A stretch of 56,016 nt of DNA from an uncultured Pseudomonadota bacterium (GTDB taxonomy: Bacteria > Myxococcota_A > UBA796 > JAFGLY01), in assembly GCA_937912125.1 (NCBI GenBank), contig CALDOK010000124.1, forward strand, positions 1-56,016, given 5' to 3'. Position numbers and translations under genes: made by a program. The notes beneath the pieces are model-generated. The model was not told where the DNA came from, ran no database searches, and saw only the letters and a program-made list of their open reading frames with translations. Shown one piece after another: positions 33,446 to 42,726 of the stretch. Each line of letters starts with the position of its first letter. Position 1 is the first letter of the stretch.

Positions 33446-34933
33446 ATGGCCAAGCGCGTTTCCCTGGTTCCTTCGCGTACCCTGGCGGAGTTTCGGCTAC
33501 TGCCCGGGCTCACCACCAGAGCCCACGCGATGGACGCCATCACCTTGCGCACCCGGCTGGCAGAACGCCCGGGCACCAGCGAGCACCTCGAGCTCAACAT
33601 CCCCCTGGTGTCCGCGGCCATGCAGTCCGTCTCAGGTGAGCGCATGGGCATCGCCCTCGCCCGCGAGGGTGGGGCCGCGTTCATCTTCTGCTCGCAGTCG
33701 ATCGTCTCCCAGGCCGCGATGGTCCACCAGGTCAAGAGCTTCAAGGCAGGCTTCGTCACCCCCCGCACCGTCGGGCCCGACACCACCATCACCGAGCTGC
33801 ACCAGCTCTCCCGGTCCACCGGCTACTCCACCTTCCCGGTGGTGGATGCGGCCGGCAAGCTGCTGGGGCTGATCACCCGCAACGACTACGCCGTGCAGCG
33901 CCACGGCGAGCTGCTGGTCACCGCCCGCATGGTGCCCAGGTCCAAGCTGGACGTCGGTGTCGAGATCACCAACCTCAACCAGGCCAACGACCTGCTGCTG
34001 GACAGCCACCACAGCGGCCTGCCTGTGGTGGATGATCAGGATCGCCTGCAGTATCTGGTGTTCAAGAAAGACATCCGCGACGAGCGGCACCACCCCCTGC
34101 AGGTGGTGGATCAGAACAAGCGCCTGCTGTGTGTGGCGGCCATCAACACCCACGACCACGCCGAGCGGGTGCCCGCCCTGGTCCTGGCCGGGGTCGACGC
34201 CGTGGCCATCGACTCATCCGATGGCTTCTCGGTGTTCCAGCGCGACGCCATCCGCTGGATCGCGGCCAACTACCCTCACCTTCCCATCATCGGCGGCAAC
34301 ATCATCACGGCCGCGGGCTTCCGCTACCTGGCCGAGTCCGGCGCCAACGCCATCAAAGTGGGCATGGGCGGCGGCTCCATCTGCATCACCCAGGAGCAGA
34401 AGGGCACGGGCCGTGGCCTGGCCACCTCCATCCTCGACGTGGTGGCCGAGCGCGATCTTTTCTTCGCCGAGACAGGGCGCTACGTCCCGGTCATCGCCGA
34501 CGGTGGCATCGTCACCTCCAAGGACATGGTCATCGCCATGGCCATGGGCGCCGATGTGGTCATGGCTGGCCGCTGGTTCGCCCGCATGGAAGAGTCCCCC
34601 ACCACCAAGGTCAACATCGCCGGTCGGGTCATGAAGCCCTACTGGGGCGAGGGCTCTGCCAAGGCCCAGGAGTGGCGCTCAGCCCGCTACCACCAGGGCA
34701 AGTTCGTCGAGGGCGTCGAGGGCTTCGTGGACTTCGCGGGCACCCTGGCCGACAACCTGGCCCCCACCCTGGCCAAGATCACCGCCTCCATGTCTTCCTG
34801 CGGCGCGTCCTCGGTGGCCGAGCTGCACCGGGTGGCCGAGCTCGAGCTGGTCTCGGCCCTGTCCATCCGCGAGGGCAAGGTCCACGACATCCAGACCACC
34901 CCTCGCGAACACAACCTCCACTCCGACGCGTGA
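33446..34933 (+). CDS. guaB: IMP dehydrogenase
   Basis: A 495-residue IMP dehydrogenase, which oxidises IMP to XMP with NAD as the first step to GMP. The TIM barrel is interrupted by a CBS pair (about residues 95-215). The catalytic loop G-M-G-G-G-S-I-C-I-T carries Cys313, and I-A-D-G-G-I follows. The loop form with G-G-G and Q-E-Q-K-G-T-G-R-G differs from the E. coli G-P-G form but is known in other bacterial IMPDHs. It heads the 19-gene superoperon and its AGGAG is covered by a hairpin. The next gene starts seven bases after its stop. Confidence 0.94.
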   Translation: MAKRVSLVPSRTLAEFRLLPGLTTRAHAMDAITLRTRLAERPGTSEHLELNIPLVSAAMQSVSGERMGIALAREGGAAFIFCSQSIVSQAAMVHQVKSFKAGFVTPRTVGPDTTITELHQLSRSTGYSTFPVVDAAGKLLGLITRNDYAVQRHGELLVTARMVPRSKLDVGVEITNLNQANDLLLDSHHSGLPVVDDQDRLQYLVFKKDIRDERHHPLQVVDQNKRLLCVAAINTHDHAERVPALVLAGVDAVAIDSSDGFSVFQRDAIRWIAANYPHLPIIGGNIITAAGFRYLAESGANAIKVGMGGGSICITQEQKGTGRGLATSILDVVAERDLFFAETGRYVPVIADGGIVTSKDMVIAMAMGADVVMAGRWFARMEESPTTKVNIAGRVMKPYWGEGSAKAQEWRSARYHQGKFVEGVEGFVDFAGTLADNLAPTLAKITASMSSCGASSVAELHRVAELELVSALSIREGKVHDIQTTPREHNLHSDA

Positions 34934-34940
34934 GGTCGCC

Positions 34941-36161
34941 TTGACCACCTGCATTGTGATGGGCTCCCAGTGGGGCGACGAGGGCAAGGGCAAGGTCGTC
35001 GATCTGCTCGCCCGCGGCGCTGATGTGGTGGTCCGCTTCCAAGGCGGCGCCAACGCCGGCCACACCATCTGGCACGGGCAGCGCAAGGTCGTGCTCCACC
35101 AGCTCCCCTCGGGCGTGCTCACCCCGGGCTGCCTCAACCTCGTGGGCAACGGCTCGGTGGTGGATCCCGAGCGGCTGGTGGAGGAGCTGGCCGAGCTGGC
35201 CGCTATCGGGGTGCGCCCCGGCCCTGACGCCCTGGCCGTCTCGTCCCTGGCCCACCTGGTCACCCCCATCCACAAGTGGGTCGACGGGCTGGCTGGGGGC
35301 CACATCGGCACCACGGGCCGCGGCATCGGCTTCGCCTACGCCGACAAGGCCCGCAGGGTCGGCGTCCGAGCCGGAGCGCTGCTGGACGGCACCCTCGCCA
35401 CCGCCATCGCCCAGCAGCTCGAGCAACATCAGCCCTGGCTCGACGCCCACGATCCCGGCGCCGGCCCCGAGCTGCTCCGACGGATCGAGCTGTTCACCCG
35501 AGCCTGCGACCAGCTGCGACCTTTCGTGCGCGACATCCGCCCGGAGCTCCACGACGCGCTCCAGGCTGGCAGCAATGTGTTGTACGAGGGCGCCCAGGGC
35601 GCCCTTCTCGATCTGGATCACGGCACCTACCCCTTCGTCACCTCGTCCAGCACGGCCATCGGCGGGGCGCTCACGGGCACCGGGGTCTACACCCCCTTCG
35701 AACACCGCTTCGCCGTGGTCAAGGCCTACACCACCCGGGTGGGCAACGGCCCCTTCCCCACCGAGCTCCACGGCCCCATCGGCGAGGACCTCCGCGCCCG
35801 CGGCCACGAGTACGGCGCCACCACCGGCCGTCCGCGCCGCTGTGGCTGGCTCGATCTCCACCTGCTGCGCGAGGCCGCGCGCACCAGCGGCTACTCCGGC
35901 ATCGCGCTCACCAAGCTCGACTGTCTGAGCGGCCTGCCCGAGCTGCGGGTGGCCACCGGCCGTGACGCCGACGGTCAGCCCGTCTACGCCACCTTACCCG
36001 GCTGGTCCGAGGACATCCTCGGGGCCCCCAGCCTCGAGGCCCTGCCCGCCAACGCCAGGGCCTACCTCGACTTCATCACCGAGCAGCTCGGTGTGCCCAT
36101 CTCCATCCTCTCCACGGGTCCGGATCGCGACCAGACCCTCGTGCTGGAGGCACCATGGTAG
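34941..36161 (+). CDS. purA: adenylosuccinate synthetase
   Basis: A 406-residue enzyme joining IMP and aspartate with GTP, the first step to AMP. The P-loop-like G-S-Q-W-G-D-E-G-K-G-K (Asp13), N-A-G-H-T, G-R-G-I-G-F-A-Y-A-D-K and E-G-A-Q-G-A-L-L-D-L-D-H-G-T-Y-P-F are all present. The family is usually about 430 residues, so some loops are shortened. The start is a rare TTG with GAGG five bases upstream; the next ATG would cut the strand before the P-loop. It overlaps purM by seven bases. Confidence 0.93.
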   Translation: MTTCIVMGSQWGDEGKGKVVDLLARGADVVVRFQGGANAGHTIWHGQRKVVLHQLPSGVLTPGCLNLVGNGSVVDPERLVEELAELAAIGVRPGPDALAVSSLAHLVTPIHKWVDGLAGGHIGTTGRGIGFAYADKARRVGVRAGALLDGTLATAIAQQLEQHQPWLDAHDPGAGPELLRRIELFTRACDQLRPFVRDIRPELHDALQAGSNVLYEGAQGALLDLDHGTYPFVTSSSTAIGGALTGTGVYTPFEHRFAVVKAYTTRVGNGPFPTELHGPIGEDLRARGHEYGATTGRPRRCGWLDLHLLREAARTSGYSGIALTKLDCLSGLPELRVATGRDADGQPVYATLPGWSEDILGAPSLEALPANARAYLDFITEQLGVPISILSTGPDRDQTLVLEAPW

Positions 36162-37252
36162 CCAGCGACGGCAAGGATCTCGGCCAGAGCGGCCTGGACA
36201 TCGATCTCGGCAACGCGTGCTCGCGCACCGCCTACGGCTGGGCCAAGCGCAGCTTCCAGAACCGCTGGAACAAGCTGGGTATGCCCTGCCTGGGCCAGGA
36301 GGGTGGGTTCTCGAACCTGATGGACTACGGCGATCTGCGCATCGCCATGTCCTCCGACGGCATCGGCACCAAGGTCGAGCTGGCCGAACGCACCGGCATC
36401 TACGACACCCTGGGCTTCGATCTGGTGGCCATGACCTGCGATGACCTGGTGGCCAACGGCATCGAGCCGGTCAACCTCAGCAACATCCTGGACGTCGACC
36501 GCCTGGACCACCGGGTGGTGGACCTGCTCATGAAGGGCCTGCACGACGCCGCCAAGCACGCCAACATCGCGGTGGTGGGCGGCGAGATCGCCGAGCTGGG
36601 CGACCGGATCGGCGGCTGGGGCACGGGCATGCACTTCAACTGGTGCGCCACGGCCGTCGGCGTCTTGCCCAAGGGCCGAGAGCCCATCGACGGCAAGGCC
36701 ATCCAGCCCGGGCATGCGGTGGTCAGCCTGCGCAGCCGCGGCTTCCGCTCCAACGGCTTCTCCCTGATCCGCAAGATCATGCAGAAGCAGCACGGCCCCC
36801 AGTGGCACAAGGCCATGGCCGACGAGCGCCGCAGCTGGGGCGAGGTGCTGCTGTCGCCCTCGCTGGTCTACAGCCCGCTGGTGGTGGGCCTGGTCCGCGA
36901 GGGCTGTCCCCTGCACGGCGTGGTCCACGTCACCGGCGGCGGCCTGGCGGACAACCTCGGCCGCGTGCTCGCGGGCAACGGTCTGGGCGCCCACTTGGAC
37001 GAGATCCATGAGCCACAGGCCTTCGTGCGCGCGCTGCAGACCCTGGGTGACGTGCCCGAAGAGCAAGCCTACCGCCTGTGGAACATGGGCAACGGCATGC
37101 TGCTGGTGATGCCGCCCACGGATGTCGAAGCCGCCTGCAAGTTCGCGGCCCGCAAGGGCTACATGGCCCGCCCCTGCGGCCGCATCACCGACACCCGTCA
37201 CATCGTCATCGAGACTCGGGGTTGCCACCCCACCGAGCTCGTCTACGAGTAG
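36155..37252 (+). CDS. purM: AIR synthetase (PurM), divergent form
   Basis: A 365-residue phosphoribosylformylglycinamidine cyclo-ligase, which closes the imidazole ring to give AIR. S-S-D-G-I-G-T-K, D-L-V-A-M-T-C-D-D-L-V-A-N-G-I-E-P, V-V-G-G-E-I-A-E and H-V-T-G-G-G-L-A-D-N-L-G-R-V-L align with PurM signatures, though with several substitutions from the E. coli form and a longer N-terminus (family norm about 345). Its ATG lies inside the end of purA (7-base overlap). Confidence 0.88.
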   Translation: MVASDGKDLGQSGLDIDLGNACSRTAYGWAKRSFQNRWNKLGMPCLGQEGGFSNLMDYGDLRIAMSSDGIGTKVELAERTGIYDTLGFDLVAMTCDDLVANGIEPVNLSNILDVDRLDHRVVDLLMKGLHDAAKHANIAVVGGEIAELGDRIGGWGTGMHFNWCATAVGVLPKGREPIDGKAIQPGHAVVSLRSRGFRSNGFSLIRKIMQKQHGPQWHKAMADERRSWGEVLLSPSLVYSPLVVGLVREGCPLHGVVHVTGGGLADNLGRVLAGNGLGAHLDEIHEPQAFVRALQTLGDVPEEQAYRLWNMGNGMLLVMPPTDVEAACKFAARKGYMARPCGRITDTRHIVIETRGCHPTELVYE

Positions 37253-37261
37253 GGAGCGCCC

Positions 37262-40200
37262 ATGCGCCAGGCCCAACCGTCCGTCGTACAGCTGCACCTG
37301 GACCCCACCATGCCCGACGTGGCCGGGCGCCGCGTGGCCGAGGCCGCCCGCACCTGGCTCGGCCTCGAGCTGGGCCAGGTCAAGACCGTCCAGGTCTATG
37401 TCATCGACTTCCCGCTGGAGCCCTCGCAGATCCGCAGCTTCGCCTCCGAAGCCCTGCGTGATCGGGTGCTCGAGCAGGTGGTCGTGGACGAGCCATGGTC
37501 CGACGGCGCCTACCGCTCCTTCGTGCTGGTGGCCAAGCATCCAGGCGTCACCGACGACGTGGGCATCTCTGCCCAGCGCACCCTGGCCGACTGGCTCCAG
37601 CGCCCGCTGGACACCACCACCCAGCACATCTTCTCCCAGACCGTCTACCTGTTCGAGCACGCCATCCCCGAGGCGTCGCTCCGAGAGCTGGCCGAGCAGG
37701 TGCTGGGCAACCCGCTGATCAATCAGTTCCGCTTCGGCGCCTTCGACACCCTGCCCTGGGTCCATCCGGTGGTCAGCCTTCCCGCCCAGCCCGCCACCCA
37801 CACCGTCAGCCTCGAACTGCCTGACGCCGATCTGCTGGCCCTGTCCCAGCGCATGGTGCTGTCCCTGGACCTCGCCGAGCTCCATGCCATCCAGGCCCAC
37901 TTCCGTGACCCGGCGGTCCAGGCGCTGCGCAGCGAGCGCGGCCTGCCCGCCGACCCCACCGACTGCGAGCTCGAGGTGCTGGCTCAGACCTGGTCCGAGC
38001 ACTGCAAGCACAAGGAGTTCAACGCGCTGATCACCTACCGCGACCTGGACACCGGCGAAGAGCGGCAGATCGACTCGCTGTTCAAGACCTACATCCGAGG
38101 TTCGACAGAAGCCATCCGCGCCCGCCTGCGGGCCGCCGGCAACAACTGGCTGGTCAAGATCTTCTCGGACAATGCCGGCGTGGTGCGCATCGACGACGAC
38201 CGGGTCTTCGTCTGGAAGGTCGAGACCCACAACACTCCCTCGGCGCTCGATCCCTATGGCGGCGCCATCACCGGCATCCTGGGCAACAACCGGGATCCCC
38301 TGGGCACCGGGGTGGGCGGCGCCAAGCTGCTGTTCAACACCAACGTGCTGTGCTTCGGCCCCCCGGGCTACGACAAGCCCCTGCTGCCCGGCCAGCTGCA
38401 CCCGGCCCGCATCATGGAGGGCGTGCGCCACGGCATCGAAGATGGCGGCAACAAGTCCGGCATCCCCACCGTCAACGGCGCCATCGTCTTCGACGACCGC
38501 TACGCCGGCAAGCCCCTGGTCTACTGCGGCACCGGCGGCGTCATGGCCAGCCACTACCTGGGCAAGCCCAGCTGGGAGAAGCCCATCGATCCCGGGGATC
38601 GTATCCTGATGGCCGGCGGTCGCGTGGGCAAGGACGGCATCCACGGCGCCACCTTCTCGAGCACCGAGGTCGACGAGAACTCTCCCCGCACTGCGGTGCA
38701 GATCGGATCGCCCATCACCCAGAAGCTGCTGTCGGACTTCATGCAGCGGGCCTGCGAGCTGGGGCTCATCAAGTGCTCCACCGACAACGGCGCGGGGGGG
38801 TTGTCATCATCGGTGGGCGAGCTGGCCACCATCAGCGGAGGCGCGGTGGTGCAGCTGGACCAGGTGCCCCTCAAGTACCCGGGCCTGATGCCCTGGGAGA
38901 TCTTCGTCAGTGAGGCCCAGGAGCGTATGCAGCTGGTGGTCGAGCCCCACAAGCTCGACGCCGTCATGGAGCTCGCCGCGCTGTTCGAGGTCGAGCTCAC
39001 CGACATCGGTGAGTTCACCGACTCGGGCTACCTCGAGGTGCGCTACGGCGAGCAGGTGGTGGCCTTCCTCGAGCACGAGTTCCTGCACGAGGGCGTGCCT
39101 CGCAAGCACATGGAGGCCGAGTGGGCCGCGCCCGAGCTCAGCGAGCCACAGCTGCCCCAGCCCGAAGAGCAGGGCGTGGTGCTGCTGAAGCTGCTGGGCG
39201 CCGACGACATCTGCTCCCGCGAGCGGGTCATCCGGCAGTACGACCACGAGGTCAAGGGCAAGACCATCATCAAGCCCCTGATGGGCGCCGCCGGCGTGGC
39301 CCCCCAGGACGCCGCGGTGATGCGCCTGGGCTTCGACAGCTACGACGGCGTGGCTGTCAGCTGCGGCATCCTGCCCCGCTACGGCGACATCGACGCCTAC
39401 GCCATGTCGGCCGGCGCCTTCGACGAGGGCGTGCGGCAGATCGTGGCCGTGGGTGGGCAGCTGCCCGACGCGAGCGACCCCACCAACCGCTTCTGGACGG
39501 TCAACGACAACTTCTGCGTCCCCGACTCAGCCTACCACCCGGTGCACAACCCCGACGGCAAGTACAAGCTGGCTCAGCTCGTGCGCATGGCCGAGGCTCT
39601 GTACGACATGTCCACGTTCTTCGGCATCCCCATGACCTCGGGCAAGGACAGCATGAAGAACGACTTCCGCATCGAGGGCACCAAGATCTCGGTGCCGCCC
39701 ACCATCCTGTACTCCATGGTGGCCAGGGTCCCCGACGTGCGTCGCTGCGTGACCGCCCAGTTCCAGTCCGCCGGCGACGTGATCTGCCTGCTGGGGCGCA
39801 CCTACGACGAGCTGGGCGGCAGCCAGTACTACAAGCTGCACGGACAGCTCGGCGCCAACGTGCCCAGGGTGCGGATGGCGCAGGCCCAGGAGCTCTACGG
39901 CCTGGTCTCCTCCGCCATCCAGGAAGGCCTGGTGGCCAGCTGCCACGACCTGAGCGACGGCGGCCTGGCCGTGGCCCTGGCCGAGTGCTGCTTCGGCTCC
40001 GGCTTCGGCTGCGAGGTCGAGATCTCCGTCGAGAAGTGGGGGCTGTCTCCCACGACGCTGCTGTACTCCGAGTCCCACTCCCGCTTCGTGGCCTCGGTGC
40101 CCGCGCACAAGCTGCAGCGCTTCCTCGAGCACATGGGCGGCCACTGCCACGTGCTGGGCAGGGCCACCCTGTGGCCACACATGTGGGTCTGCAGCCAGGG

Positions 40201-40276
40201 TGAGCCCATCATCGATCTGTACATCGGTCACCTGCTCGAGGCCTGGCAAGGCGGCTCGGTGGGAGGTGTGGCATGA
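37262..40276 (+). CDS. purSL: FGAM synthase, fused PurS-PurL without glutaminase
   Basis: A 1004-residue phosphoribosylformylglycinamidine synthase. Residues about 1-165 form a PurS-like N-terminal domain (V-K-T-V-Q-V-Y-V-I-D-F). A linker with W-S-E-H-C-K-H-K-E-F follows, then the ATPase core with G-G-N-K-S-G-I-P-T-V-N-G and a second PurM-like half (T-S-G-K-D-S-M-K-N-D). The glutaminase domain of the single-chain enzyme (about 1300 residues) is absent and supplied by purQ, which overlaps by four bases. This PurSL plus PurQ arrangement lies between the four-part bacterial complex and the single-chain form. Confidence 0.93.
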   Translation: MRQAQPSVVQLHLDPTMPDVAGRRVAEAARTWLGLELGQVKTVQVYVIDFPLEPSQIRSFASEALRDRVLEQVVVDEPWSDGAYRSFVLVAKHPGVTDDVGISAQRTLADWLQRPLDTTTQHIFSQTVYLFEHAIPEASLRELAEQVLGNPLINQFRFGAFDTLPWVHPVVSLPAQPATHTVSLELPDADLLALSQRMVLSLDLAELHAIQAHFRDPAVQALRSERGLPADPTDCELEVLAQTWSEHCKHKEFNALITYRDLDTGEERQIDSLFKTYIRGSTEAIRARLRAAGNNWLVKIFSDNAGVVRIDDDRVFVWKVETHNTPSALDPYGGAITGILGNNRDPLGTGVGGAKLLFNTNVLCFGPPGYDKPLLPGQLHPARIMEGVRHGIEDGGNKSGIPTVNGAIVFDDRYAGKPLVYCGTGGVMASHYLGKPSWEKPIDPGDRILMAGGRVGKDGIHGATFSSTEVDENSPRTAVQIGSPITQKLLSDFMQRACELGLIKCSTDNGAGGLSSSVGELATISGGAVVQLDQVPLKYPGLMPWEIFVSEAQERMQLVVEPHKLDAVMELAALFEVELTDIGEFTDSGYLEVRYGEQVVAFLEHEFLHEGVPRKHMEAEWAAPELSEPQLPQPEEQGVVLLKLLGADDICSRERVIRQYDHEVKGKTIIKPLMGAAGVAPQDAAVMRLGFDSYDGVAVSCGILPRYGDIDAYAMSAGAFDEGVRQIVAVGGQLPDASDPTNRFWTVNDNFCVPDSAYHPVHNPDGKYKLAQLVRMAEALYDMSTFFGIPMTSGKDSMKNDFRIEGTKISVPPTILYSMVARVPDVRRCVTAQFQSAGDVICLLGRTYDELGGSQYYKLHGQLGANVPRVRMAQAQELYGLVSSAIQEGLVASCHDLSDGGLAVALAECCFGSGFGCEVEISVEKWGLSPTTLLYSESHSRFVASVPAHKLQRFLEHMGGHCHVLGRATLWPHMWVCSQGEPIIDLYIGHLLEAWQGGSVGGVA

Positions 40277-41106
40277 CCGTGACCGTCAACGCTCTGGTGA
40301 TCACCGGCTTCGGCATCAACTGCGAAGAAGAGATGGCCGCTGCTTGGCAGCTGGCGGGCGCGACGCCTCGCATCGTGCACCTCAACGAGGTGCTCAACGG
40401 CAGCGTGGATGTGCATGCCTACCAGGTCATCAGCCTGCCGGGAGGGTTCTCCTTCGGGGACGACCTGGGCTCGGGCAAGGTGCTGGCCAACAAGATTCGC
40501 TTCGCGCCCCTGCCCTCTGGGCGCACCCTGCTGGCCGAGATCCGCAGCTTCCTCGACGCAGGGGGCTTCATCATCGGCATCTGCAACGGCTTCCAGGCCC
40601 TGGTCAAGATGGGCCTGCTGCCGGGTGTGACGGACGACGGCCAGGAGGTCACCCTGACCACCAACAAGTCGGGCATCTTCGAGGACCGCTGGGTGCACTG
40701 CAAGGTCCGCGCGGGCACCCACACGCCCTTCCTGAAGGGCATCGACGTGATCCCCCTGCCGGTGCGTCACGGCGAGGGCCGCCTGCTGGTGCGGGACGCC
40801 GCGCTGCGCGCCCAGATCCAGGATCAGGGCCTGGACTGCATGGCCTACTGCACGCCTCAGGGTGAGCTCACCGGCACCTACCCGGCCAACCCCAACGGTG
40901 CGGATCTGCACTGCGCCGCGCTCACCGACCGCAGCGGCCAGGTGCTGGGCATGATGCCCCACCCCGAGGCCTTCCTGTCCTTGTACAACCACCCCGACTG
41001 GCCCGCCCTGCGCCGCCGCGATCGCGAGATCGACGAAGAGGGCGCTGGGCTGCGTATCTTCCGCAACCTGGTGGAGCACCTCCAGGCATTGGGAACACGA
41101 CCATGA
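40273..41106 (+). CDS. purQ: FGAM synthase glutaminase subunit
   Basis: A 277-residue class I glutamine amidotransferase that feeds ammonia to PurSL. The nucleophile Cys104 is in G-I-C-N-G-F-Q-A-L, with His230/Glu232 in M-M-P-H-P-E-A-F. L-P-G-G-F-S-F-G-D-D is the PurQ oxyanion region. It is longer than Bacillus PurQ (about 227), as in PurQ proteins that work with large PurL. It has ATGA overlaps with both purSL and purH. Confidence 0.93.
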   Translation: MTVTVNALVITGFGINCEEEMAAAWQLAGATPRIVHLNEVLNGSVDVHAYQVISLPGGFSFGDDLGSGKVLANKIRFAPLPSGRTLLAEIRSFLDAGGFIIGICNGFQALVKMGLLPGVTDDGQEVTLTTNKSGIFEDRWVHCKVRAGTHTPFLKGIDVIPLPVRHGEGRLLVRDAALRAQIQDQGLDCMAYCTPQGELTGTYPANPNGADLHCAALTDRSGQVLGMMPHPEAFLSLYNHPDWPALRRRDREIDEEGAGLRIFRNLVEHLQALGTRP

Positions 41107-42713
41107 ACGTACCCGTCCGCAGAGCACTCCTGTCGGTCTCCGACAAGGCCGGAGTCGTCGAGCTGGGCCAGGCGCTGCATGCCCTCGGCGTCGAGCTGAT
41201 CTCCACCGGCGGCACCGGCGCGGCGCTGCGCGAAGCAGGGCTCCCCGTCACGGACATCCAGGCCGTGTCTGGCAACCCCGAGGCCTTCGGCGGCCGCATG
41301 AAGACCATCAGCTTCGCGGTGGAGTCGTCCCTGCTGTTCCACCGCCAGCGCGACGCGGCCGAGGCCGCAGCCCTGGGCATCAGCCCCATCGATCTGGTGG
41401 CGTGCAACCTCTACCCCTTCGAGCGCACCTGGAAGAGCGGCGCGGGCATGGACGCCCTGGTCGAGAACATCGACATCGGCGGCCCCACGATGCTGCGGGC
41501 GGCGGCCAAGAACTTCCACGCGGTCGCGGCCCTGTGCGATCCGGCCGACTATTCGGCCTTGGTCCAGGAGCTTCGAGCCAACGACGGCGCCACCTGCCTC
41601 GCCACCCGCCAGCGCCTGATGCGCAAGGTCTTCGACCACACCGCCGACTACGACGCCGCCATCGCGCAGGCCATGGCCGAGCAGGCGGGGCAGCGCAGCA
41701 TCCGGCTGGCCTACGACAGCCCCGTGCCCCTGCGCTACGGCGAGAACTCCCACCAGCGAGCCGCCTTCCTGCGCCAGCGGGGGGCTCAGGCGTCCATGTA
41801 CGACCTCGAGCTGCTGGGGGGCAAGGAGATGTCGTACAACAACATCATCGACACCCAGGCCGCCCTCGAGGCCGCCGCGGGGCTCGCTCCTGGCGGCGTA
41901 GCCATCATCAAGCACACCAACCCCTGCGGCCTGGCCGTGGGCCCGGACCAGCCCGCCGCCTTCGCCGCCGCCTGGGCGGGGGATCCTCTCTCCTCCTTCG
42001 GCTCGGTCATCGCCTTCAACTCCGCCCTGGGCCTCGAGGCAGCGCGCTTCCTGAACCTCCACGCCGAGTCGGTCCGCGACCGAAAGTTCGTCGAGGTGGT
42101 GGCCGCCCCCGCCTTCCAGCCCCAGGTCGTCGAGTACCTGCAGCGCAACAAGAACCTGCGCATCGTGCGCACCGACCCGCGGCAGCTGACCATGCGCGAG
42201 CAGTACCGCATCGTGCCGGGTGGGCTGCTGATCCAGGACGCCGATCTCCAGGATCTCGGCGAGCTGCAGCCGGTCACCCGCATCCAGAAGATGCTGGACA
42301 TGGAGCTGCTGAGCTTCGGCGTGGCCGCGGTCCGCCAGGTCAAGTCCAACGCCATCGTGGTGGTCAGGCGTCGCGACGACGGCGTGCTCCAGCTGCTGGG
42401 CATGGGCGCGGGCCAGCCCAACCGGGTCAACTCCACCCAGCTGTCCCTCGAGCGCGCCAAGCTCAACCTCGAGCAAGAGGCCGCGCAGCTGGACACGGAC
42501 TCCGCGGCCCACGTCGCCACCGAGCTCAGCCGGGCCTACCTGGTCTCCGACGCCTTCTTCCCCTTCCCAGACAACGTCGAGGTCGCCGCGGCCGCCGGCG
42601 TTCGCACCCTGTTCCAGCCCGGTGGTTCCATCCGCGACAAGTCCGTGATCCGTCGCTGCGACGAGCTGGGCCTGTCTATGGTCTTCACCGGCCTGCGCCA
42701 CTTCAAGCACTAG
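41103..42713 (+). CDS. purH: AICAR transformylase / IMP cyclohydrolase
   Basis: A 536-residue bifunctional enzyme of normal length for the last two steps to IMP. The N-terminal cyclohydrolase (MGS-like) domain starts R-R-A-L-L-S-V-S-D-K-A-G and includes S-T-G-G-T and G-R-M-K-T. The C-terminal transformylase uses formyl-tetrahydrofolate and contains the catalytic Lys270-His271 in I-I-K-H-T-N-P-C-G. F-F-P-F-P-D-N-V-E and the C-terminal F-K-H are family hallmarks. It overlaps purQ by four bases; purCE follows after 13. Confidence 0.95.
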   Translation: MNVPVRRALLSVSDKAGVVELGQALHALGVELISTGGTGAALREAGLPVTDIQAVSGNPEAFGGRMKTISFAVESSLLFHRQRDAAEAAALGISPIDLVACNLYPFERTWKSGAGMDALVENIDIGGPTMLRAAAKNFHAVAALCDPADYSALVQELRANDGATCLATRQRLMRKVFDHTADYDAAIAQAMAEQAGQRSIRLAYDSPVPLRYGENSHQRAAFLRQRGAQASMYDLELLGGKEMSYNNIIDTQAALEAAAGLAPGGVAIIKHTNPCGLAVGPDQPAAFAAAWAGDPLSSFGSVIAFNSALGLEAARFLNLHAESVRDRKFVEVVAAPAFQPQVVEYLQRNKNLRIVRTDPRQLTMREQYRIVPGGLLIQDADLQDLGELQPVTRIQKMLDMELLSFGVAAVRQVKSNAIVVVRRRDDGVLQLLGMGAGQPNRVNSTQLSLERAKLNLEQEAAQLDTDSAAHVATELSRAYLVSDAFFPFPDNVEVAAAAGVRTLFQPGGSIRDKSVIRRCDELGLSMVFTGLRHFKH

Positions 42714-42726
42714 TCACGGAGAACCC

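Noticed and set aside
36062..38644. Minus-strand open frame of 860 codons across purM and purSL
   Set aside because: Antisense to well-supported enzymes; composition is typical of a shadow frame.
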